The notes under the pieces are model-generated. The model was given only the letters and a program-made list of their open reading frames with translations, did no database searches and had not been told where the DNA came from. A program made the position numbers and the translations under genes. A DNA stretch of 62,528 bases from Planctomycetota bacterium (GTDB taxonomy: Bacteria > Planctomycetota > UBA1135 > GCA-002686595). The stretch's first letter is position 1, and each line of letters opens with the position of its first letter. Below, piece by piece: positions 8,308 to 17,521 of this stretch. The DNA lies in NCBI GenBank assembly GCA_012959525.1, contig DUDB01000078.1, positions 1 to 62,528 on the forward strand, given 5' to 3'.

Positions 8308-8544
8308 GAGGTGAGAGGTCTGCTGAGAGGCCTGAGCCTGGGTTCGGAGTGCCGAGAAGTGGATTCTGGGCCATTCCAGGGCCCAAAAGGTGCTGGGAGG
8401 ATACCCAACGCCCCGCACTTCAGCGGGTTCAGAGCATATCGCGCGGATTCCCGGTCGCCTACCGGAGAAGTGCGGTTGTGAGTGGCGGCGAGGGTCCGGC
8501 ACCCCTGGAGAAGGCCAGCACCGGGGCCGCAGCCCCAGCAGGCC

Positions 8545-9711
8545 CTACTTGGACTGAGCGTTTCTGCGGACGAGGAATGGCCCAAACGCGTTGGGGTAGA
8601 TGAAGGAGTCGGACAGGACCTCAGCGAAGGCAGCCCGCTCGCGGCTCTTGTCCTGGGCCTTCAGGAGGAATGTCTGCAGAGCCTGCTGGACCTTCGGGTC
8701 AGAGAGAGGCTGGGCAAGCTTGCCCGGTTCCATGCCTTCAAGCCTGTAGATGAGCCAGGAGTCGGGCGCTGCTCGAAAGAGGGGCGCCGTCGAGTTGCCT
8801 GTGTGGCCGGATTCCAGCAACTCGATCACCGCTTCCCCGGAAGGGCCATGGAAGGTCTGGGCAACCTGGGCCGCCCGTTGGGCTGTCATGGGCGACAAGC
8901 GGCCAAGGTTCTCTTGGCTCGCAGGATCGGCGTAGGTGCGGATCAGAAAATCAAAGCTCACCTCACCCTCCGCGTACATCCGCCGTAACTCAAGAGCTAA
9001 GGCTTCGGCATCAGCGGGACTGCCTTCAGGGTCAACGGGCACGCGCAGGATCTGCAGCCGATAGGTTGCCTCCTTCTTCCCCACGAGTGCCTGCTCCTCG
9101 GCCGATGGAGATTTGGAGAAGGCCTGATAGGCGCTGTAGACCCAACCCGGACGCACGTTCCTGTCCACGAAGACGCGACCCGTGCGTCCAGCGGCGCGCC
9201 CAACCTGCACCTGGTACCAGGTCATTGCCAGGAGCTGATCGCGCAAGTGCGAACGAAACTGAGCGGGAGTGAGCTGGTCGGATTGCAGGGCCTTGCTGGC
9301 GGCACGGTGCCCACCGAGGCGCTCCACACGATCGCCGAAGGCGAAGTCCGTGCGCTGATCGACGACCTCGGGATCAAAACCCAGGTCCATGCCTGCCTGC
9401 ACACGCAGGAGCGTCTCCAGGCGTTGGCCGAGCGCCTCTTCATAGATGACCTGCCGTCCCTGTGCGTCGGCATTCTGCCAGCGGCCACGCAGGTCGGCGC
9501 TCTGGGTGATGATCACATCCAGATCGGAGCGCAGTACGACTTCATCTCCGGCGACACCGATCATCCAGTCGCGGGAGAGGTAGGCGCGGCGGGTACTCGG
9601 ATCCTGGGCGAGGGCCCGCGCGGCCTGCAGCGCGGCGGCCTGCGCGTCTTGGCCTGTCTGCTGAGGCGGCTGCTGGCAAAAGAGGGCAAGTGCAATAGTG
9701 GCTGAAATCAT
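8545..9711 (-). CDS. SurA-like periplasmic chaperone / peptidyl-prolyl isomerase
   Basis: A 388-residue exported protein with a short signal peptide (MISATIALALF...). A SurA-type N-terminal segment follows, with GDEVVLRSDLDVII (about residues 54-67) and a long helical chaperone region. A weak parvulin/PpiC-like segment lies around residues 215-320 (EATYRLQILRVPVD, YADPASQENLGRLSPM). The family handles unfolded outer-membrane proteins. The parvulin part is divergent, so isomerase activity is uncertain. Its ATG overlaps the mfd stop by 4 nt, making it the third gene of the rnc-mfd operon. Confidence 0.78.
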   Translation of the reverse strand: MISATIALALFCQQPPQQTGQDAQAAALQAARALAQDPSTRRAYLSRDWMIGVAGDEVVLRSDLDVIITQSADLRGRWQNADAQGRQVIYEEALGQRLETLLRVQAGMDLGFDPEVVDQRTDFAFGDRVERLGGHRAASKALQSDQLTPAQFRSHLRDQLLAMTWYQVQVGRAAGRTGRVFVDRNVRPGWVYSAYQAFSKSPSAEEQALVGKKEATYRLQILRVPVDPEGSPADAEALALELRRMYAEGEVSFDFLIRTYADPASQENLGRLSPMTAQRAAQVAQTFHGPSGEAVIELLESGHTGNSTAPLFRAAPDSWLIYRLEGMEPGKLAQPLSDPKVQQALQTFLLKAQDKSRERAAFAEVLSDSFIYPNAFGPFLVRRNAQSK

Positions 9712-12700
9712 TGAGTGTCTCCGACCGGCATTCTGGCGGCCTCGGGCACCTGCTGCAACAGGCTCTCCAGCCAGCTTAGTCCGGCCTCCGGCCCCTGCAC
9801 CTCGGTGGGTAGAAACAGGTGCATCACTCCGCGCCGCGCCCGGCGCAGGTCAAGCCCGCGGCCCTCGAAGAGCTGGGTGAAGGCCACGGGGTCTGTGTAG
9901 GTGATCAGGTAGGAGCCGTCCCGCCAGGCAAGGGAGCGCAGGCCGAAGGCGTCCAGGCGAACCTTGAGGGCAATGCTCCTAAGCAGGGTCTTGGCAGGCC
10001 CTGGCAGGCGGCCGTATCTCTCGCGCAGGGATTTCCCGAAGGCCTCCACCTGCGCGGGCTCGTGAAGCACTGAGATTTCCCTGAGAACGTCCAGGCGACG
10101 GCTCTGCCCGGGAATCCAGTCTTCGGGCAGGTAGGCCTCCAGCCCCAGCTCCAACTCGGCTCCGGCTTCGGTCTCCTCAACCCGCACGGTTTCCGGGCCC
10201 ACGCCCTCGCCCGCTTCCAGCCTGTCCACAGTGGACTTCAGCAGCCGACAGAACATGTCGTATCCGACCGCCGCGATGTGGCCGGATTGTTGGGCCCCGA
10301 GAATGTTCCCGGCCCCGCGCAACTCCAGGTCCTTGACGCTGATCTCGAAGCCCGAGCCCAACTTGTTGAACTCCTCAAGCGCCTTGAGCCGTTCCCGGGC
10401 TATGTCCTTGAGCGGCTTGTGGCGTTCCACCAACAGGTAGCAGAAGGCCTTCTGGTCACCGCGACCCACACGGCCTCGCAGTTGGTGCAGTTCGGAGAGG
10501 CCAAAGCAATCGGCATCATCGATCAGGATTGTGCCTGCCAGCGGGATGTCGAGTCCGTTCTCGATGATAGTTGTCGCCACCAGGACGTTGACCTCGCCCG
10601 ATTCGAAGGCGTCCATGACGGCCCGAAGTTCCTTGGCACCCATCTGACCATGGCCGATGGCGAAGACGGCGCTGGGTATCAGGTTCTGCAGCCGCTCGGC
10701 GACTCCATCAATGGAGCGCACCCGGTTGTGTAAGAAGAAGACCTGACCTCCGCGGTTGAGCTCTCCCAGGATGGCCTCGCGGATCAGGGTCTCGTCGTCG
10801 CCATATCCGAGAACCGTTTCAATGGCCTGGCGCCCCGGGGGCGGGACGGTCAGGGCGGAGATGTCCCGTAGTCCGGAGAGTGACATGTGCAGGGTGCGGG
10901 GGATGGGTGTGGCGGTCAGGGCCAGCACATCCACCTCCGCTCGCAGCTGCTTGAAGTGCTCCTTGTGGGTGACACCAAAGCGCTGCTCCTCATCAATGAT
11001 GACCATTCCCAGGTTCTTCCACTGCACGTCCTTGCTCAGGATGCGGTGGGTGCCCACGAGCACGTCCACGCTGCCCGCAGCCACCCGCTCGACCACGTTC
11101 CGAGCGTCGGCACCGGTGACGTAGCGGCTCAGGACCTCGACTTCCACGGGGAAGTCTGCCATGCGCTCCCGGAAGGTCCCGAAGTGCTGCTCGGAGAGGA
11201 TCGTCGTAGGCACGAGTACCGCCACCTGGCCACCGCCGTTCACTACCCTGAAGGCGGCGCGAACGGCGAGCTCTGTCTTTCCAAATCCCACGTCGCCACA
11301 GATCAGCCGATCCATGGGACGATCACCGTACAGGTCTTCGGCGAGGCTCTGGTCCACCTCCGCCTGATCGGGGGTGTCCTCATAGGGAAAGCTCTGCACG
11401 AGATCATCGACGAGCTCAGAATCCCCTTCCCAGCTGGGCCTTTTCCTCAACGCCCGTTGAGCCTGAACCTCAAGCAGTTCTGCGGCCATGTCGAACAGCC
11501 CCCGCTCGACCCGCTCCTTGCGCTTGCGAAACGTGCCGGCTCCTATGCGATCGAGAGAGAGCCCCGCGGCACCCGGGCCGATGTAGCGCTGCACCATATC
11601 GATGCGGCTCGAAGGCACGAACAGGCTGACCCGGTCTGCGAATTCCAGGTGCAGGTGTTCCTCGTGCCCGCCACCTCGCTCGACCTTTTCCAATCCCCTG
11701 TAGCGGGCGAGGCCATGGACGGCGTGGACGACCAGATCACCGGGACGCAGCTCGAAGAAGGACTGAATCGCTCGCACCTTGTGGGCGCTACGGGGCTGGG
11801 TACGGCGTCGGGCACCCAGCATGCCCTTGAGCTCGTGGTGGCCCACCAGCAGCAGGTCGAGCGCCGGCACGCCAAAGCCGCGCGTTATCGAACCGATCCG
11901 GAGCTCAATGGAATCCATGCCGACCTCGTCCGCCCAGGTTTCCCTCAGGCGGTGGCGTTCCGCTTCGTTCAGGCACAGGACGATGACGCGTCCAGTGCTC
12001 GCTGCAGCCTCGCGCAGGGCCCCGGCGGCCTGACGCATGCCGACCTCCAGTGACTTGACCGAGCGCGTGTCGAGTGAGCGATCTTCCCCGGGCAGGCTCT
12101 GCAGTTGCAGGTTGGGGTGATCCGCCCGTTCGGACGTGAACTGGCGCAGGGCCCGTTCGTGAGCTGCGGATTGATTGCGCAAGCTCTCTGCTTTCTCCTC
12201 CACTCGCAGGGGCTCTACCTCAACGATCCAGGCACCGGGTCCCAGAAAGCCCAAGAGCGAGGCCCCTTCACCACTCTCTAGAGTGGCGCTCTCCGCAGCC
12301 GTACAGACTTCCAGGGAGGTGAGGGTCTCCACGGAGAGCTGGCTCTCGGGATCAAACGTCCGCACCGATTCGATCTCATCTTCAAAGATCTCCACGCGCA
12401 GGGGCAGGTCGGCGGCGAAGGGGAAGAGGTCCAGGATGTCCCCGCGCAGGGAGACCTCTCCGGGCGCCTCCGCCAAGGGCTGGCGGGTGTACCCGTTGGC
12501 AACCAGGGAGCGCAGAAGGGGCTGGGGGTCGAGGGCGTCGCCCACGGCCAGGTGCAAGAAGTGACTCTCGAGCTCCTTCAGGGGTGGCACGGGCTGGAGA
12601 AGGGCCAGAAGTGAGCTGACCACCGCCCGCGGTCGATCAGCCGCGCTCCTTCCAAGGGCCTGCACGAGTTGCAGACGCATCCGCATGGAGCGGGCGTCGG

Positions 12701-13016
12701 AGCTGGGTCCACCCTTTGCCCGCTGTTGGCGCGCTGGAAACTGCTGCGCCTCCTGGCCGAAGCTCCTCAGATCCTCCGCCATGGCCTCGGCCTCGGCTTC
12801 CGTCGAGGTCACCACCAGGGTGAGCTCTCCGTCCATGGGCGGGTGCGAGAGCGCGGAGGCGAGCAGCAGACCCTGGGATGAGCCCCACAGGTTGCCGAGG
12901 CTGCAGCTGCCTTGGCTCTGCGCATGCCCTAGCGCTTCTTGGAGGTCTGGCAGGACCGGAAGCCCGGCCGCATCGAGGACAACGCCCTCGCGCTTGTCTT
13001 CATGGGCATCGCTCAC
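9708..13016 (-). CDS. mfd: transcription-repair coupling factor Mfd
   Basis: A 1102-residue SF2 translocase that removes RNA polymerase stalled at DNA lesions and recruits UvrA. It has a UvrB-homology N-terminal region (GEVSLRGDILDLFPF), an RNAP-interaction domain near residue 425 (RPGDLVVHAVHGLARYRG), Walker A GDVGFGKTE near 570, the DEEQ box (IIDEEQRFGV) near 670, and LIDDADCFGLSELHQLRGRVGR in motifs V-VI. The C-terminal TRCF domain follows. Length is typical. The start is GTG and overlaps the rnc stop by 4 nt. A long open frame exists antisense to it at 10887-12053, which is a shadow. Confidence 0.97.
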   Translation of the reverse strand: MSDAHEDKREGVVLDAAGLPVLPDLQEALGHAQSQGSCSLGNLWGSSQGLLLASALSHPPMDGELTLVVTSTEAEAEAMAEDLRSFGQEAQQFPARQQRAKGGPSSDARSMRMRLQLVQALGRSAADRPRAVVSSLLALLQPVPPLKELESHFLHLAVGDALDPQPLLRSLVANGYTRQPLAEAPGEVSLRGDILDLFPFAADLPLRVEIFEDEIESVRTFDPESQLSVETLTSLEVCTAAESATLESGEGASLLGFLGPGAWIVEVEPLRVEEKAESLRNQSAAHERALRQFTSERADHPNLQLQSLPGEDRSLDTRSVKSLEVGMRQAAGALREAAASTGRVIVLCLNEAERHRLRETWADEVGMDSIELRIGSITRGFGVPALDLLLVGHHELKGMLGARRRTQPRSAHKVRAIQSFFELRPGDLVVHAVHGLARYRGLEKVERGGGHEEHLHLEFADRVSLFVPSSRIDMVQRYIGPGAAGLSLDRIGAGTFRKRKERVERGLFDMAAELLEVQAQRALRKRPSWEGDSELVDDLVQSFPYEDTPDQAEVDQSLAEDLYGDRPMDRLICGDVGFGKTELAVRAAFRVVNGGGQVAVLVPTTILSEQHFGTFRERMADFPVEVEVLSRYVTGADARNVVERVAAGSVDVLVGTHRILSKDVQWKNLGMVIIDEEQRFGVTHKEHFKQLRAEVDVLALTATPIPRTLHMSLSGLRDISALTVPPPGRQAIETVLGYGDDETLIREAILGELNRGGQVFFLHNRVRSIDGVAERLQNLIPSAVFAIGHGQMGAKELRAVMDAFESGEVNVLVATTIIENGLDIPLAGTILIDDADCFGLSELHQLRGRVGRGDQKAFCYLLVERHKPLKDIARERLKALEEFNKLGSGFEISVKDLELRGAGNILGAQQSGHIAAVGYDMFCRLLKSTVDRLEAGEGVGPETVRVEETEAGAELELGLEAYLPEDWIPGQSRRLDVLREISVLHEPAQVEAFGKSLRERYGRLPGPAKTLLRSIALKVRLDAFGLRSLAWRDGSYLITYTDPVAFTQLFEGRGLDLRRARRGVMHLFLPTEVQGPEAGLSWLESLLQQVPEAARMPVGDTQ

Positions 13017-13669
13017 GCGGGGCTACGCTCTTCGAGGACAATGAGAGCTTCGCTTGCGGCCCAGTGTTCCGCCTCCTTCAACGTGCGGCCCCAAGCGCTC
13101 GGGAAGCTCTCTCCAGCGGCCTGAACCCGTACTAGAAAAGCGCGCGCGTGGGAGGGACCGCGCGCTTCCAGCTCCACGTACTCGGGCAGGCAGCTCCATT
13201 GACCTTGGCATAGCTCCTGCAGTGCCTGCTTGGGGGACAGGGTGTGCTCCTTGGATTGGACGGCCTCTAGGTAATCGTCCAGAGTGATCAGTGCGAAGGC
13301 CCGCGCCGCATCCAGTCCCGCATCCAAGTACACCGCCCCCAAGACGGCCTCATACAGGTTTGCCAGGACGGCGCGCGATAAGGCGCGGTCCTGCAGGCCT
13401 CCTCCCACTTGGGCAACTTCCTCCAGACCCATGGCATGGGCGGCTCTGGAGAGGGTTCGGCGCGAGACCACGCCGGCCTTCATCTCTGTCAGGTCACCTT
13501 CCGCCAGGTCTGGGTGGCGCCGGTACAACTCCTCGGCGACGACCAAGTCCAAGGCCGCATCGCCCAGGAACTCCATGCGCTCATTGTCCTCGCTGCGCTT
13601 TTGAGAGGCGTGGGTAAGGGCGAGTTCGAGCAGTTCAGGCTGCGCAAATGTGTGGGGGATGGTGGCCAT
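13013..13669 (-). CDS. rnc: ribonuclease III with Asp-to-Asn change in the second metal motif
   Basis: A 218-residue RNase III for dsRNA processing of rRNA precursors and mRNAs. The signature NERMEFLGDAALDL lies at about residues 30-43 with its catalytic Glu and Asp. The second motif reads ANLYEAVLGAVYLD (about 103-116); most family members have Asp where this has Asn, while the downstream Glu is kept. A dsRNA-binding domain occupies about residues 143-213 (SPKQALQELCQ...KEAEHWAASEALIVL). It is the first gene of the rnc-mfd-SurA-like operon. Family identity is secure; the effect of the Asn is unknown. Confidence 0.93.
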   Translation of the reverse strand: MATIPHTFAQPELLELALTHASQKRSEDNERMEFLGDAALDLVVAEELYRRHPDLAEGDLTEMKAGVVSRRTLSRAAHAMGLEEVAQVGGGLQDRALSRAVLANLYEAVLGAVYLDAGLDAARAFALITLDDYLEAVQSKEHTLSPKQALQELCQGQWSCLPEYVELEARGPSHARAFLVRVQAAGESFPSAWGRTLKEAEHWAASEALIVLEERSPA

Positions 13670-13745
13670 GCACGAGGGTGATTTTGCTTTACGGCTCTGG
13701 CCGCAGGGTGCATGCTACCCGAGCCTCTCTTGGCGGGGAGGGATG

Positions 13746-14003
13746 ATGAGCGAGTATCGGCCACGCCCCAATGACCGTTTGGTTGAGCCCTTGTTTGATG
13801 GGCTTGAGGCCGATGTGGATGTGGATGCGGATGCGGATGCGAGGCCGGAGGGTGCGAGCGTCAAGACTCCTTGGATTCTGATCCTCGTTGTGCTGCCTGC
13901 GGCCATTGCTACCGCGTCGGGAACCGACTCGATCGTCTGGTGGTTCTGCACCGCGTTCCTGGCCCTCGCGCTCGGCACGTGGCTCTGGATCGAGTGGGCC
14001 TGA
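13746..14003 (+). CDS. small two-helix membrane protein
   Basis: An 85-residue hypothetical protein. An acidic N-terminal part includes a DVDVDADADA run (encoded by a hexamer repeat at 13812-13841). Two hydrophobic helices follow (about 44-59, ILILVVLPAAIATAS, and about 63-82, VWWFCTAFLALALGTWLW). Start is at the second of two adjacent ATGs (13743, 13746). No family is recognised. It stands alone between rnc and the dGTPase gene and converges on the latter with a 6-nt gap. Confidence 0.55.
   Translation: MSEYRPRPNDRLVEPLFDGLEADVDVDADADARPEGASVKTPWILILVVLPAAIATASGTDSIVWWFCTAFLALALGTWLWIEWA
13812..13841 (+). repeat. five-copy hexamer repeat inside a CDS
   Basis: Five tandem hexamers (GATGTG twice, then GATGCG three times) encode alternating Asp-Val and Asp-Ala. 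Being in-frame hexamers, copy-number change would lengthen or shorten the acidic run without a frameshift. Confidence 0.8.
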
Positions 14004-14009
14004 GCGGGG

Positions 14010-15263
14010 CTAGCCCCCGATCCGCGGGAACTCGGCTAGCGTCGGATCAGCGAGGCGCGCGCACTCCTGCTGGGCGAAGCGGTCGGTCATACCCGCGAGA
14101 TAGTCGCAGATGGCCCGCTCCAGACCCACCTGATCGGCCCAGGACCGGTACCACACCGGGAGCTCCTCAGGCTTATTGCGGTAGGCGGTAAAGAGATGCT
14201 CCAGCACCTCCTGTGCATAGGCCAGGAAGGCCTGGAGGTGGGCATGGCGGTAGAAGTTGTTGTAGAGAAAGCCACGTAGCTCACCCGTCATGGCGGCCAT
14301 ACGCGCCGAGTGCCGTACGAGCATGGACCCGTGGGCGCGCACCTCTTCAGCGGAGCCCACCCTAGAGCTCTCCATGCGGGCATGGGTCTCGGTGAGCAGG
14401 TCTTCGATGCAACGGCCGATCAACTCGTTGGCCACGCGCTGCACCCTCAGCTTTGGATCTTGATTGGTGTCGAGGAACCCTGGGTGTCGATCTTGCACGC
14501 GCAGCCGGGCATCCCGCCACAGCTCCACTTCATCGTTCAACTGTTCCTCGCTGAACATGCCTGCAAGCAACCCGTCTTCCAGGTCGTGCTTGGCGTAGGC
14601 GGTGGAGTCGGCCATGTCCACGAGCTGCGCTTCAAGCAGAGGGCTGGCCGGTCGCGGGTCGAGTTCCTTGGGCCAATCCCGCTCCGCCTCGTGCTTGAGC
14701 AATGACTCGCGCACCTCCCGTGTCAGATTGAGCCCGGAGTAGTCGGGGCTTCGGCGCTCAAGAGTGTCGACGACTCGCAGCACCTGGGCGTTGTGCCTGA
14801 ACCCGTCATGGCCGGCCATCAGGTCATCCAGCGCTGCTTCACCCCGGTGACCAAACGGCGGGTGACCGATGTCGTGGGCCAGTGCAAGGGCCTCGCACAG
14901 GGGGCCGTTCAGGCGCAGTGCGCTGCCGAGGCTGCGTGCCACCTGGCACACTTCCAATGAGTGGGAGAGGCGCGTGCGATACTGATCGCCCGCCGAGTTG
15001 ACGAAGACCTGCGTCTTGTAGCCCAGCCTCCGGAATGCGGTGCTGTGGGTGATGCGATCGCGGTCGCGCTCGTAACACGTTCGCATGGGGTCCTCTGCCT
15101 CCGCATGCGCACGCCCGCGAGATTGGGCAGATTGGGCCGCGCAGGGGGCGAGGCTTGTCTCTTCGCGACCCTCTTTATCGGAGCGCTTGAAGAGGGGCTG
15201 TTGGTTGGGGCTCACGGGAATTGACACGGTTGGAAGGACGCGACTGCAGGCCGCGGGTTTCAC
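14010..15263 (-). CDS. dgt: dGTPase-like HD-domain phosphohydrolase
   Basis: A 417-residue member of the dNTP triphosphohydrolase family (type 2, Dgt-like), which cleaves dNTPs to nucleosides and triphosphate. The family opening RDRDRITHSTAFRRLGYKTQVF is present. HD metal residues are seen in LSHSLEV and AHDIGHPPFGH, followed by the SADSTAYAKHDLED-type helix (MADSTAYAKHDLEDG). The frame starts with GTG at 15263; GTG codons at 15227 and 15215 are equally possible, because conserved sequence begins only at about residue 30. It is divergent from the methyltransferase gene. Confidence 0.9.
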   Translation of the reverse strand: MKPAACSRVLPTVSIPVSPNQQPLFKRSDKEGREETSLAPCAAQSAQSRGRAHAEAEDPMRTCYERDRDRITHSTAFRRLGYKTQVFVNSAGDQYRTRLSHSLEVCQVARSLGSALRLNGPLCEALALAHDIGHPPFGHRGEAALDDLMAGHDGFRHNAQVLRVVDTLERRSPDYSGLNLTREVRESLLKHEAERDWPKELDPRPASPLLEAQLVDMADSTAYAKHDLEDGLLAGMFSEEQLNDEVELWRDARLRVQDRHPGFLDTNQDPKLRVQRVANELIGRCIEDLLTETHARMESSRVGSAEEVRAHGSMLVRHSARMAAMTGELRGFLYNNFYRHAHLQAFLAYAQEVLEHLFTAYRNKPEELPVWYRSWADQVGLERAICDYLAGMTDRFAQQECARLADPTLAEFPRIGG

Positions 15264-15362
15264 CCGAACCCGTTTGTCTCATGTGCGTTGCGGGGTTTGG
15301 GTTCACCCAGTCTACTTTGTTGGTCAAGTCGCCGCGCCCTCTCCACGGCGACTGCCTTCCCC

Positions 15363-16100
15363 ATGCCCTCCTCCTCAGACCCTAGTGAGCCCTGGTTCGT
15401 CACTGCGTTTCGCGCGGACTATCGGGATCTGTACGCGCATCGGGACGACCATGCGGCGGAGGAGGAGGTGGACCATCTGATCGCGCATGGCCTCGAGGGG
15501 CCGGTCCTGGATCTGTGCTGCGGTTTCGGCCGCCACGCGACCGCGATGACCAAGCGGGGCCTAGACGTTATCGGCGTAGACCTATCAGAGGAGTTGTTGC
15601 TGGGGGCGGATCCTCGCCTCACTGGAAGGCTTGCCCGTTGTGACGCGCGATCACTTCCGTTCAAGCGAGGTTCCTTCGCCGGTCTGGTAAACCTCTTCAG
15701 CTCCTTCGGGTACTTCGGTGAAGACGGTGACCTGGAAGTGTTGGACGAGATTGCACGGGTCCTCATGCCGTCAGGTGTGGCCTTCATGGATCTGATGAAT
15801 CCCGAGTTTGTCCGTGCCACCCTCGTCCCCTTTTCAAGACGTGAGGAGCAGGGGGTGGTTCTCACGGAGGAGCGCGCCCTGGAGGACGACGGCCTGCAGG
15901 TCGTGAAGCAGGTGTGCATGACCCGACCCGATGGAGAGGTGCGCCGTTGGCGCGAGGAGGTTCGCCTGTACACCGTGGCCGACCTCACAGGGTCCCTCCA
16001 GGAGAGAGAAATCGAGGTGGAATCCGTGGCCGGCGCCTTCGACGGGCGCCCTCTGGCTGCCGATACCCCTCGACAGCTACTGCGCCTGCGTAGAAGGTAG
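15363..16100 (+). CDS. class I SAM-dependent methyltransferase
   Basis: A 245-residue Rossmann methyltransferase. Motif I is VLDLCCGFGRHA (about residues 48-59), the acidic end of strand beta-2 is VIGVDLSEELL, and motif III-like NLFSSFGYF contacts the cofactor pocket. The C-terminal half contains the EEVRLYTVADL segment found in methyltransferases annotated near ubiquinone/small-molecule methylases. The substrate cannot be read from sequence. The frame extends upstream to 15288, but ATG 15363 starts a normal N-terminus. Confidence 0.85.
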   Translation: MPSSSDPSEPWFVTAFRADYRDLYAHRDDHAAEEEVDHLIAHGLEGPVLDLCCGFGRHATAMTKRGLDVIGVDLSEELLLGADPRLTGRLARCDARSLPFKRGSFAGLVNLFSSFGYFGEDGDLEVLDEIARVLMPSGVAFMDLMNPEFVRATLVPFSRREEQGVVLTEERALEDDGLQVVKQVCMTRPDGEVRRWREEVRLYTVADLTGSLQEREIEVESVAGAFDGRPLAADTPRQLLRLRRR

Positions 16101-16166
16101 GGTGCGAGCACCCACCTCCCCTCGTACAATCAGACCCGATTCCCTGTCAGAGCCCCTCAAACACGC

Positions 16167-17414
16167 ATGCCTCAGCAACCCATCCACTTCAGCGAGAAGG
16201 CCCTCGAACTCCAAGCCCTGGCGCGCGAGATCGCCGACAAGCATGTGCGGCCGGCCGCCGCCAAGCACGACAAGGCCCAGGAGTACAACTTTGAAGCGGC
16301 GCGGGCCGTGGCCGACGCAGGCCTGTTCCGCACCTTCATCCCCGAGGAGTACGGAGGCCATGGTGCCGGAGTCCTCGCCCTGGCCCTTGTGGCCGAGGAG
16401 CTGGCCAAGGCCGATTCGGGGTTCGGTGTGGCATTCGCGGTCAATGCGCTGGGCTCATTCCCCATCATCCTGGGAGGGACCGAAGAGCAGAAGAAGCTCT
16501 GGCTCCCCCAGGTGGCGTCGGGGGACAAGTTCGTGGCCTTCTGCCTGTCTGAAAAATTCGCCGGCTCGGATGCCAGTGGACTCTCGGTGCGGGCCTTCGA
16601 AGATGGAGACGACTACATCATCTGCGGAGAGAAGAAGTGGACTACCAACGGCGGGGTGGCGGACATCTACACTGTCTTCTGCGTGACAGATCCCAACTCC
16701 AAGTCACGCCGCATCAGCGCTATCGTCGTGGAGAAGGGCACGCCCGGTTTCGAGATCAAGAAGATCGAGGACAAGATGGGCATCCGCACCGTGCCGGTCG
16801 TGGAGACTCACTTTGACAACGTCCGGGTTCCCAAGTCCAACCTGATTGGTGGTCGTCCTGGTGCTGGCTTCAAGCACGCCATGATGACACTCGACTACGC
16901 TCGCCCCGGAGTGGCCGCTCAGGCCGTGGGTGCATGTCAGGGAGCTCTGGATCTGGCCAACGTCTACTCGAACCGTAGACAGCAGTTCGGTGTGCCCATC
17001 TCCAAGCACCAGATGGTGCAGCAGATGATGTCCAACATGGCCATGAAGACCGAGGCCGCACGCCAGTTGGTCTACGCCGCGGCAGCCGGAATCGACGAGG
17101 TGGGACCCAGTCCCACCAACTCCAAGATGGCGGCCATGGCCAAGTGCTTCGCCACGGACGTGGCCATGGAAGTGGCTACCGACGCCGTCCAGGTGTTCGG
17201 CGGCTACGGATTCATGGAGGACTATCCCATCGCCAAGTTCTTCCGGGACGCCAAGATCCTCCAGATCTACGAGGGGACCAACCAGGTGCAGCGCATGGTG
17301 ATCGCTCGCCACCTGGTGCGAGAATGCGCGGATCTCGAGCACCTGTCCGAGTTCATTCCAATGGAGGACCAGCAGTCCTACTACGAAGAGGCTGAAGTAA
17401 CCCACGAGGTCTGA
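16167..17414 (+). CDS. acyl-CoA dehydrogenase
   Basis: A 415-residue FAD-dependent acyl-CoA dehydrogenase that oxidises the alpha-beta bond of acyl-CoAs. The three domains are evident: N-terminal helical (about 10-120), middle beta (FCLSEKFAGSDASG, then KKWTTNGGVAD), and C-terminal helical. The C-terminal domain carries the ETF/FAD-linked signatures GACQGALDLA and RRQQFG, and QVFGGYGFMEDYP. The catalytic Glu is in LQIYEGTNQVQR. It starts with ATG 66 bp downstream of the methyltransferase. It is not close to the acyl-CoA dehydrogenase at 44778. Confidence 0.95.
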   Translation: MPQQPIHFSEKALELQALAREIADKHVRPAAAKHDKAQEYNFEAARAVADAGLFRTFIPEEYGGHGAGVLALALVAEELAKADSGFGVAFAVNALGSFPIILGGTEEQKKLWLPQVASGDKFVAFCLSEKFAGSDASGLSVRAFEDGDDYIICGEKKWTTNGGVADIYTVFCVTDPNSKSRRISAIVVEKGTPGFEIKKIEDKMGIRTVPVVETHFDNVRVPKSNLIGGRPGAGFKHAMMTLDYARPGVAAQAVGACQGALDLANVYSNRRQQFGVPISKHQMVQQMMSNMAMKTEAARQLVYAAAAGIDEVGPSPTNSKMAAMAKCFATDVAMEVATDAVQVFGGYGFMEDYPIAKFFRDAKILQIYEGTNQVQRMVIARHLVRECADLEHLSEFIPMEDQQSYYEEAEVTHEV

Positions 17415-17510
17415 GTAGAGGCAAGCTTGGTGCGTGCCAAGGGTTCTCGGGCGAGTTTCATGGCACAGGGAATTCCAGTTCTCATTCTTGTCCGGCAAAT
17501 GGGACCCAGC

Positions 17511-17517
17511 AGGAGGG
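17511..17517 (+). promoter_or_regulatory. strong Shine-Dalgarno sequence before the GAPDH gene
   Basis: AGGAGGG lies 4 nt before ATG 17522. This is a full anti-16S match, whereas nearly all neighbouring genes lack a recognisable Shine-Dalgarno sequence. Confidence 0.6.
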
Positions 17518-17521
17518 CTAC

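Noticed and set aside
8523..8536. GGGGC/GCCCC hairpin after the SurA-like gene as a terminator
   Set aside because: Only 5 bp and no U-run on either strand.
10887..12053. 388-residue open frame on the + strand antisense to mfd
   Set aside because: Fully inside mfd, no recognisable domain, arises from GC-rich third positions of the real gene.
15221..15226. TTGACA as a -35 box for the methyltransferase gene
   Set aside because: No acceptable -10 at 16-18 nt downstream, and it falls in the possible N-terminal coding part of the dGTPase-like gene.
17426..17441. CTTGG/CCAAG inverted repeat upstream of the GAPDH gene as an operator or terminator
   Set aside because: Five-base arms with no U-run and no adjacent regulator gene; not enough to call a site.
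16704..17498. 264-residue open frame on the - strand inside the acyl-CoA dehydrogenase
   Set aside because: His/Gly/Val-rich shadow of a strongly conserved gene; no domain.
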